DNA of 62,031 nucleotides from JACKFB01 sp041389525. GTDB taxonomy: Bacteria > Myxococcota_A > UBA9042 > PHBI01 > JACKFB01. The stretch is from NCBI GenBank assembly GCA_041389525.1, contig JAWKRR010000046.1:1-62031 (forward strand), written 5' to 3'. Position numbers and translations under genes: made by a program. Positions within the stretch are counted from its first letter, which is position 1; each line of letters opens with the position of its first letter. Under the pieces are notes generated by a model. It ran no database searches and had not been told where the DNA came from. It saw only the letters and a list, made by a program, of their open reading frames with translations. Below, piece by piece: positions 40,776-47,294 of this stretch.

Positions 40776-42464
40776 CTAGGGTCCGGCGGCGAGGCAGCCC
40801 TCGCTGAAGCCGCAACTGCCAAGCGCCACGACAGCGGGCTGGAAGGCGGCGCTCCCTGCACACGAGCTGAGGCAGTTGAAATCTGGGGTCGCGCAGCCTG
40901 CAATGCAGGTAAGTGCGTCGGCGCACGGCTGGGATGCCAGACAGTCGGCAGACTCTTTCGCGCATGCGGAGCTCATGCATGCGACCACCTCCGCGGCGGT
41001 CGACGGCGCGCAGTCTTCGCCACAGTTCTTCGGCGTCTCGTCCGCGTCGCAGGTGCCGTTGCCGCAATCCGGAGGTCCAGGCGGGCAGTCGGCGGGGCAG
41101 TTCTGCGTGTTCTCGCCTTGGCCGCAGGTGCCATTGCCGCAGCTCGACTGGCCGCCGCTCAGGCACGACGAACCCAGGACGCACGTGAGTAAGCCGACCG
41201 CCTCGCTGCCAAAGCCGCCCTTGAGCGCGCAGCTTGTGACGCAGTTCTGGTCGGTGGCGGCGCACTGCTCGGTGCACGTGACGGCCTTCACACATTCGGT
41301 GTTCGCCACGCACGCAGCCAACTCAGCGCCGCACTGCTCGTCGATGCACGTGATGAGCGGCGACGTGGACGTCTTGCAGTCCGCGGGACAGGTCGCGGTG
41401 GTCTCGGGCGTCTCGCACTTGCCGTCGCCACACTCGGGGCCGCCCGCCTTGCAGTCCGCGGGGCAGGTCGCGGGGGTCTCGGGCGTCTCGCACTTGCCGT
41501 CGCCACACACGGGGCCGCCGGCCTTGCAGTCGGCGGGGCAGGTCGCGGCGGTCTCGGTGCCGTTGCACGTCCCGTCGCCGCACTCGGGTCCGGGCGCGGC
41601 GCACTGGGCTCCGGCGCACTGCCGCAGGGCGTTGAAGGCGGTGGTGACAGCCTGGCCCTTGCCGGAGACACAGCCGACGACACAACCCGAGTCGCCCGCA
41701 CAGGCAGCGGCGCAGGTCACCGCGGCCTTGCACTCAGGCAGCGCCCCGCACGCGGCGAACTGGGTCGGGCACTTCTCCTCGGCGCAGGTCGCGCCGCCAG
41801 CGCACTCGGCCTCGTAGCCCTCACAGCAGTCGTTGAAGACCGCGCAGTCCTCCTGGCACTGACACGTCGCCCCCTCGACGAAGTCGCCGCACGCGCCCGG
41901 GCAGGTTCCCGCCGACGCGAAGCACTCCGCGCCCTCGCCGCAGCCCACCAGCCCGTCGACCACGAAGCTCGTCGCCCCCGCCAGCCCGTCCTGGCACGCC
42001 TCGCGGCAGGCCTCGTCGGTGCAATCCAGGATGCACGACGCCGTCGTCACGCAGCTCGGCAGCTCAAAGCACGCGTCCAAGGCGCTCTTGCAGTCCGTCG
42101 CGAGGCAGAGCAGCGCCCCGGTCGCCTTGCAGTCCTTTCGGCAGGTCAGCGCGTTCTCGCCGGGCTCGCAGACCTCATTTCCGCAGGTCGCACCTGACGA
42201 ATCGGGCGCCACGGTGGTGTCCTCCGCCGGCCCCGTCTCGCGCTCAGCGTCGCTCACGGCGTCGCTGGCGTCCGCGTCATCGCCCGGCGCGCTGTCGGGA
42301 CGCGCGTCGACCGCCCCATCCCCCGCGACGTCGCCGCCCGCGCCATCGAATCCGCCCGTGTCGCCCAGCTGACCGAGGCCGCTGTTCACGCCCGAGTCCC
42401 CGCAGGCGCCCCACCCCGCCACGACCGCGACCAACACAACGCACAGAACCGGCAGACGACGCAT
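40776..42464 (-). CDS. Cys-rich lipoprotein with somatomedin B-like domain
   Basis: 562 residues; ATG 42464 has a perfect AGGAGG. Lipobox GWGAC (Cys~20), Asp/Ala/Thr spacer (~25-95). Modules of the form CGNGxCxxxExxxxCPxDC recur (first at ~95; three tandem at ~295-370; two at ~450-500), interleaved with helical Cys pairs (CxxxC...CxxxC) regions. In the middle, CQCQEDCAVFNDCCEGYEAEC (~208-228; split 20+1) has the spacing of a somatomedin B domain (DCC core). No enzyme motif. Convergent with the frameshifted lipoprotein; 23 nt separate their stops. Confidence 0.85.
   Translation of the reverse strand: MRRLPVLCVVLVAVVAGWGACGDSGVNSGLGQLGDTGGFDGAGGDVAGDGAVDARPDSAPGDDADASDAVSDAERETGPAEDTTVAPDSSGATCGNEVCEPGENALTCRKDCKATGALLCLATDCKSALDACFELPSCVTTASCILDCTDEACREACQDGLAGATSFVVDGLVGCGEGAECFASAGTCPGACGDFVEGATCQCQEDCAVFNDCCEGYEAECAGGATCAEEKCPTQFAACGALPECKAAVTCAAACAGDSGCVVGCVSGKGQAVTTAFNALRQCAGAQCAAPGPECGDGTCNGTETAATCPADCKAGGPVCGDGKCETPETPATCPADCKAGGPECGDGKCETPETTATCPADCKTSTSPLITCIDEQCGAELAACVANTECVKAVTCTEQCAATDQNCVTSCALKGGFGSEAVGLLTCVLGSSCLSGGQSSCGNGTCGQGENTQNCPADCPPGPPDCGNGTCDADETPKNCGEDCAPSTAAEVVACMSSACAKESADCLASQPCADALTCIAGCATPDFNCLSSCAGSAAFQPAVVALGSCGFSEGCLAAGP
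41374..41594 (-). repeat. Three tandem ~75-nt coding repeats
   Basis: Encodes three copies of a ~25-residue module CGDGxCxxxETxATCPADCK within the somatomedin-B-containing lipoprotein. The second and third copies are nearly identical in DNA. Confidence 0.75.
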
Positions 42465-42487
42465 GGATTCCTCCTGAAGGCGCGCGA

Positions 42488-42516
42488 ACGGTAGCAAGCG
42501 GCCCGACCCCACGCAA
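42488..42516 (-). promoter_or_regulatory. Probable promoter of the 42464 lipoprotein
   Basis: Minus strand TTGCGT, 17 nt, TACCGT with TTGC before the -10, followed 23 nt later by the ATG. Shares the sequence TTGCTAYCGT with the promoter at 4228-4256. Confidence 0.42.
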
Positions 42517-42601
42517 TCGCGATGCTCGGCGACGGGTGGGCGGCGTCGGCGGCCTCGTGTAGACTCCGGCGCAGTTTGAAACCATGACCGGAGCGGGCGC
42601 G

Positions 42602-43036
42602 ATGGGCTTTTGGGGCCGCGGCCACGACCACATCGGGAACTTCAATTTCCGCATCGAGATCGAGGGGCTGACGTCGGCTTCGTTCAAGGCGATGGACGGC
42701 ATCGGGTCGGAGACCGAGATCATCACCTACGGCGGCTCCGTCGACCTGATCCAGCGCAAGCGACCCGGCCGCACCAAGTGGACCGAGATCACCCTAAAGC
42801 GCGGCTACACCAACAACCCCGAGCTGTGGGCGTGGCGGCAGACAGTCATCGCGGGGAAGGTCGACCGGCGCTCGGGCTCCATCATCATCTGCGCCGACGA
42901 CGGCTCGGAGATCGTCCGCTACAACTTCTTCGAGGCCTGGCCCACCAAGTGGAAGGGCATGACCATGGACGGCAAGGGCACCGACACCGTGGTCGAAGAG
43001 CTCACCCTCGCCGTCGAGCGCATTGAGCGCGGGTAG
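42602..43036 (+). CDS. Phage tail tube protein, T4 gp19 / eCIS tube family
   Basis: 144 residues from ATG 42602 (ATG 42584 in frame is an alternative). The whole protein fits the gp19-type inner-tube family (Afp1/Pvc1 of extracellular contractile injection systems): NFRIEIEGLTSASFKAMDGI (~14-33), SETEIITYGG, KRPGRTKWTEITLKRGYTN, NPELWAWR, and a C-terminal strand VVEELTLAVERIERG. These proteins stack as hexameric rings to form the tube. No sheath, baseplate, spike, ATPase or tape-measure gene lies within the window. It is followed after five bases by an acyltransferase, so it is probably the first gene of that operon. No signal peptide; cytoplasmic when made. Confidence 0.87.
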   Translation: MGFWGRGHDHIGNFNFRIEIEGLTSASFKAMDGIGSETEIITYGGSVDLIQRKRPGRTKWTEITLKRGYTNNPELWAWRQTVIAGKVDRRSGSIIICADDGSEIVRYNFFEAWPTKWKGMTMDGKGTDTVVEELTLAVERIERG

Positions 43037-43041
43037 GACGC

Positions 43042-44664
43042 ATGCGCAACGAAATCCGAGACGCCGTCGTCACCGAGGTGCAGTCGCGCATCCTGGAGGC
43101 CTGCCTGCACCAGGCGGTCGTGCCGGGCGGGATGCCGCTGGATGTGCTGGTCAACGACACGCTCTACCACGAGAAGAAGCGGCTCGAGATCTACACCAGC
43201 GCGCCGGACCGCGACGCCGACCTGGCCTTCTGGGGGCAGGTGAAGCATCGCCTTGGCACCGCGGGCGAGGCGGACCTGCGGCGGCTGCTCCAGGAGATCG
43301 TCGGCCGCTTCGTGCAGGAGGTCCTCGGCAACTTCCGCGACTCGGTCTACCGCCTGTCGACCACCGTGCTGCCCCGCACCCTCCCCGTCCTGCTCAACGC
43401 CATGAGCCCGCAGCGCCTGCTGTCCAAGGGCATGCCCGACCTCAGCGACACCATCCGCATCGAGGGCGACGTCGAGGGCCTGCGCCGCGCCGAACGCCTC
43501 GGCACGGTCATCCTCACGCCGACCCACGTGTCGAACCTGGACTCGGTCGTCATCGGCTGGGCCCTCTACGCGATGGGGCTGAAGCCCTTCACCTTCGGCG
43601 CCGGCCTCAACCTCTTCGCGAACCCGGTGCTCTCGTTCTTCATGCGAAACCTGGGCGCCTACCGCGTCGACCGCACCAAGACCGCCCCCCTATATAAGGA
43701 TGTGCTCAAGGAGTACGCGACGGTCACCCTCGAGATGGGCCAGTCGCAGCTCTTCTTTCCCGGCGGCACCCGCGCGCGCTCAGGCTTCATCGAGCAGCGC
43801 CTCAAGCTCGGCCTGCTCTCGAGCGGCGTCCACGCCTACATCAACAACCTCATCCGCGGGCGCGCCCGACCGCGCGTCTTCGTCGTCCCCTGCACCACCA
43901 GCTACGAGGTCGTGCTGGAGGCCGAGACCCTCGTCGAAGACCACCTCAAGCTGGTCGGCAAGTCGCGCTACATCATCACCGACGATGAGTCCTTCCAGCC
44001 CAAGCAGATCCTGCGATTTTTCCGCAGCGTGCTCGCCATGGACGGGCGCATCGTGCTCCGCGTGGCCGACACGCTGGACGTCTTCGGCAACCGCGTCGAC
44101 GAGGAGGGCGAGTCCATCGATTCCCGCGGCCGCCGGGTCGACATCAGCCGCTACGTCCTGGACGACACGGGCCGCCCGGCCCACATCCCGCAGCGCGACC
44201 GCGTCTATGTGCGCGAGGCCGGCGCCGCCGTGTCCCGCGCCTTCCGCGAGCACAACGTGGTGCTGGCGACGAACCTGGTGGCCTTCGCCCTCTTCGAGTT
44301 CCTCAAGGCACGCCACCCGACCATGGACCTCTACCGGCTGCTGCGCACCGGCGGCGACGGGACCGGCATCGAGATGGGCGTCTTCGCCGAGCGCGTCCGC
44401 GCCGTGGCCGTCGCCGTGCGCGAGCAGACCGAAGCGGGCCAGGTGCACGCCACCGACACGGTCCTCGAGGGCAACCCCGCGCGCCTCATCGGCTCGGCCC
44501 TGCGGCACTACGGCAGCTACCACCGCAACCCCGTCATCGTGCGGCGCGGCGACCGCGTCTTCGCGGGCGACATGAACCTGCTTTACTACTACCACAACCG
44601 TTTGACGGGTTACGGGCTGGAGTCGGCCGCGGCCGGCGAGGCCCGTGAGGTGGCCAGCCGATGA
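43042..44664 (+). CDS. Glycerol-3-phosphate acyltransferase, PlsB-like
   Basis: 540 residues. Acyltransferase active site: HVSNLD (His162, Asp167), the Gly/Asn block RNLGAYRVDR (~202-211), FPGGTRARSG (~239-248; Gly where many relatives have Glu), and VFVVPCTTSYE (~281). N-terminal helical domain and long C-terminal helical domain are like GPAT/PlsB rather than PlsC. Expected reaction: acyl-CoA or acyl-ACP plus glycerol-3-phosphate to lysophosphatidate. The stop overlaps gpsA (ATGA), whose product makes its substrate. No clear membrane helix. Confidence 0.85.
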   Translation: MRNEIRDAVVTEVQSRILEACLHQAVVPGGMPLDVLVNDTLYHEKKRLEIYTSAPDRDADLAFWGQVKHRLGTAGEADLRRLLQEIVGRFVQEVLGNFRDSVYRLSTTVLPRTLPVLLNAMSPQRLLSKGMPDLSDTIRIEGDVEGLRRAERLGTVILTPTHVSNLDSVVIGWALYAMGLKPFTFGAGLNLFANPVLSFFMRNLGAYRVDRTKTAPLYKDVLKEYATVTLEMGQSQLFFPGGTRARSGFIEQRLKLGLLSSGVHAYINNLIRGRARPRVFVVPCTTSYEVVLEAETLVEDHLKLVGKSRYIITDDESFQPKQILRFFRSVLAMDGRIVLRVADTLDVFGNRVDEEGESIDSRGRRVDISRYVLDDTGRPAHIPQRDRVYVREAGAAVSRAFREHNVVLATNLVAFALFEFLKARHPTMDLYRLLRTGGDGTGIEMGVFAERVRAVAVAVREQTEAGQVHATDTVLEGNPARLIGSALRHYGSYHRNPVIVRRGDRVFAGDMNLLYYYHNRLTGYGLESAAAGEAREVASR

Positions 44665-45797
44665 CGACCGCGACGGAGACCCCCACACCCACCCCCAACG
44701 ACGCCAGCGGCGACCCGCGGCGCACCGCCTCAGTCATCGGCGGCGGCTCCTGGGGCACGGCACTCGCGCACATCCTGGGCACCCACGGCTACGAGACGCT
44801 GCTGTGGATGCGCAACGAAGACACCGTCCTCGAGGTAAACACCCAGCGCACCAACCGGCGCTACCTCGGCGACGCCGCCATCGACCCCGGCGTCGAGGCG
44901 ACCACCGACCTGCGGCGCGCGGCCCTGCACGCCGAGCTCCTCCTCATCGTGGTGCCCTCCAAAGCCTTTCGCGAGGTCGCCTTCGAGCTCGGCAACTACG
45001 TCACCGGCGACCAGATCCTCGTCAGCGCGACCAAGGGCCTCCAAGAAGACGGCATGAAGCGCATGTCGGAGATCCTGCGCGAGGAGACCTGCTGCCGAAA
45101 GATCGGCGCGCTCTCCGGCCCGAACCTCGCCAAGGAGGTCCTCAACGGCCACCCGACCTCGACCGTCGTCGCCAGCGCCTTCGAGGAGGTCATCGCGAAG
45201 TCCGAGCGCATGCTCAGCGGCCCGCGCTTCCGCCTCTACGGCAACTTCGACATCGTCGGCGTCGAGCTGGCCGGCGCGCTCAAGAACATCTACGCCATCG
45301 CGGGCGGCGTCGCGGCCGGCCTGGGCTTCGCCGCCAACACCCAGTCGGCGCTCATCACCCGCGGCCTGGCCGAGATGGGCCGCTTCGGCACCCGATTCGG
45401 CGCGGATCCATCGACCTTCCAGGGCCTCGCGGGCGTCGGCGACATGATCGCCACCTGCACCTCCACCCTCAGCCGCAACCACACCGTCGGACGCCTCCTC
45501 GCCGAGGGCGGCAACCTCGACGACATCGTCGCCTCCCTGGGCATGGTGGCCGAGGGCGTCGACACCACCCGCGTCGTGCACCAATTCGCCAGACGCGAGC
45601 GCATCTACATGCCCATCGCCGAGGCCGTTCACCGGATGCTCTTCGAGGGCGCGACACCCGAGAGCGCGCTGACCACCCTGATGGAGCGCGCCAGCCGCTA
45701 CGAGGACCTCGACTCGCTGATTCACCGCGGCGCGACGGTCTCCGAGTCCGTCGTCGACACCGCCCGCGCCGCGGCCGTCTCGCGACGCACCGACTGA
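44661..45797 (+). CDS. gpsA: NAD(P)-dependent glycerol-3-phosphate dehydrogenase
   Basis: 378 residues. Reduces dihydroxyacetone phosphate to sn-glycerol-3-phosphate for lipid synthesis. N-terminal nucleotide fold GGGSWGTALA (~27-36) after a 20-residue Thr/Pro extension; ATKGLQ (~123), SGPNLAKEV (~152), and catalytic Lys208 in GALKNIYAIAGG. C-terminal helical domain with GLAGVGDMIATCTS and SRNHTVGRLL. Overlaps the acyltransferase by four bases; two bases separate its stop from the next ATG. Confidence 0.95.
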   Translation: MTTATETPTPTPNDASGDPRRTASVIGGGSWGTALAHILGTHGYETLLWMRNEDTVLEVNTQRTNRRYLGDAAIDPGVEATTDLRRAALHAELLLIVVPSKAFREVAFELGNYVTGDQILVSATKGLQEDGMKRMSEILREETCCRKIGALSGPNLAKEVLNGHPTSTVVASAFEEVIAKSERMLSGPRFRLYGNFDIVGVELAGALKNIYAIAGGVAAGLGFAANTQSALITRGLAEMGRFGTRFGADPSTFQGLAGVGDMIATCTSTLSRNHTVGRLLAEGGNLDDIVASLGMVAEGVDTTRVVHQFARRERIYMPIAEAVHRMLFEGATPESALTTLMERASRYEDLDSLIHRGATVSESVVDTARAAAVSRRTD

Positions 45798-45799
45798 CC

Positions 45800-46870
45800 A
45801 TGGGCATCTTCGACCGCATCCGGCGAGCCGGCGCCCCCGCCGAAGCGGCCCCCTGGCGCTACCCGCTGGACCGCAGCCAGGACCGCGTCTACGCCGCCGA
45901 TTTCACAGGCGACCTCTACGTCTGGGACATCGACAAGACCTACCTGGCCACCGACATGCACTCGCTGGGCGCCGTGGTCCGCATCCCCTTCGAGCGCGGC
46001 GTCGACAAGCTCAACATCGCCGGCACCGAGGTCCTGCTCCGCGCCCTGCGCCGCGGCCCCAGCAGCGGCGGGAGCTACGCCTCCAACCCCATCTACTTCG
46101 TCTCCGCCAGCCCGCCCCAGCTCCGCGCCGTCCTCGAACGCAAGATGGTCCTCGACGGCGTCGAGTTCGACGGCATCACCTTCAAAGACCAGCTCACCCT
46201 GGTCCGCCTGCGCCGCGTCCAGAAGCTGACCGCCCAGGTCGGCTACAAGCTGGCCGCCCTGCTGCTCAACCGCGCCGAGCTCCCCTGGACCGTCCGCGAG
46301 ACCCTCTTTGGCGACGACAGCGAGTCCGACGCGCTCATCTACGCGCTCTACGCCGACGTCGTGGCCGGCCGCCTCCGCGGCGAGCGCCTCGTGCGGACGC
46401 TACGCCGCAACGGCACCGACTTCGAAGACGCCGCCTACATCGACGAGCTGAGCCGCGACCTCCCCACCGCCGAGCTGGTCCACCGCGTCTACATCAACAT
46501 GGAGACCCGCAAACCCCGCGCCGCCTTCGACGCCTTCGGGCCACGCCTCGTCGCCTGCTACGACACCTTCCAGATGGCCCTGATGCTGGTCCAGGAAGGC
46601 AAAGTCAGCGCCCAGACCGCCGCCGACGTCGCCCGCGCCCTGCTCGACCGCCCCGACCGCCAGCCCCTCGGCCTGCTCCGCAGCGCCTTCGACCTCGTCG
46701 AGCGCGGCCTGCTCTCCGTCGAGACCCTGCGCGGCCTGTGGCCCGATTTACACAGGCGCCACCTGCTTCCCCGATGGGTCGCCCTCTCCGACGCCCCCGG
46801 CCCCAAGCTGCTCGAGCAGGCCGACCCGCCGGGCTTCCTGACGCCCGAGCACCTCCTCGCCCCGGAGTAG
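45800..46870 (+). CDS. App1-like phosphatidate phosphatase (HAD family)
   Basis: 356 residues. Catalytic DxDxT motif in YVWDIDKTYLATD (Asp43, Asp45), then SNPIYFVSASPPQL (~95) with the motif II Ser, and DGITFKDQ (~128), the layout of the App1/LNS2 (lipin-like) catalytic domain. C-terminal helical part (~190-350) has no recognised fold. Predicted to remove phosphate from phosphatidate to give diacylglycerol; this fits with the acyltransferase and GpsA upstream. The longer open frame starting at 44645 is shadow of gpsA. Other HAD substrates are possible. Confidence 0.8.
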   Translation: MGIFDRIRRAGAPAEAAPWRYPLDRSQDRVYAADFTGDLYVWDIDKTYLATDMHSLGAVVRIPFERGVDKLNIAGTEVLLRALRRGPSSGGSYASNPIYFVSASPPQLRAVLERKMVLDGVEFDGITFKDQLTLVRLRRVQKLTAQVGYKLAALLLNRAELPWTVRETLFGDDSESDALIYALYADVVAGRLRGERLVRTLRRNGTDFEDAAYIDELSRDLPTAELVHRVYINMETRKPRAAFDAFGPRLVACYDTFQMALMLVQEGKVSAQTAADVARALLDRPDRQPLGLLRSAFDLVERGLLSVETLRGLWPDLHRRHLLPRWVALSDAPGPKLLEQADPPGFLTPEHLLAPE

Positions 46871-46874
46871 AACC

Positions 46875-47294
46875 TTGCGCTACCTACACACCATGATCCG
46901 CGTGCTGGATCTCGAGCGGGCGATCGCATTTTTCACCGCCGGCCTCGGGCTCATTGAGACGCGCCGCCGCGACAGCGAAAACGGCCGCTTCACCCTGGTC
47001 TTCCTGGCGACCGCCGAAGGCCAGCCCGAGCTCGAGCTGACCCACAACTGGGACCAGACCGAGCCCTACACGAGCGGGCGAAACTTCGGCCACCTCGCCT
47101 ACGAGGTCGACGACATCTACGCGGCCTGCGAGCGCCTCATCGCCCACGGCGTCACGATCTCCAGGCCGCCGCGAGACGGTCGGATGGCCTTCGTGCGCTC
47201 GCCCGACGGGATCTCGGTCGAGCTTCTGCAGCGCGGCGACGCCCAGGAGCCCCGCGAGCCGTGGACCTCGATGCCGAGCGTCGGCGAGTGGTGA
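46875..47294 (+). CDS. gloA: Glyoxalase I (lactoylglutathione lyase), VOC family
   Basis: 139 residues from a TTG four bases after the previous stop. Metal ligands at the expected places: His5 (RYLHTMIRV), Glu in ELELTHNW (~56), His in FGHLAYEVDD (~74), Glu in SVELLQ (~117). Also ERAIAFFTAGLGLIETRRR, typical of GloA. Detoxifies methylglyoxal with glutathione or a similar thiol; methylglyoxal arises from the triose-phosphate pool used by gpsA upstream. Its stop overlaps the next GTG. Confidence 0.9.
   Translation: MRYLHTMIRVLDLERAIAFFTAGLGLIETRRRDSENGRFTLVFLATAEGQPELELTHNWDQTEPYTSGRNFGHLAYEVDDIYAACERLIAHGVTISRPPRDGRMAFVRSPDGISVELLQRGDAQEPREPWTSMPSVGEW

Noticed and set aside
40753..41192. Extension of the Cys-rich lipoprotein frame beyond 40752
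   Set aside because: It overlaps a well-supported minus-strand gene and loses the domain pattern; the frameshift explanation fits better.
41374..41594. CRISPR-like tandem repeats
   Set aside because: The units are coding modules in one frame with no spacers and no cas genes nearby.
42602..43036. Prophage or complete eCIS cluster around the tail-tube gene
   Set aside because: No other structural, lysis, replication or integrase gene is recognised in either direction.
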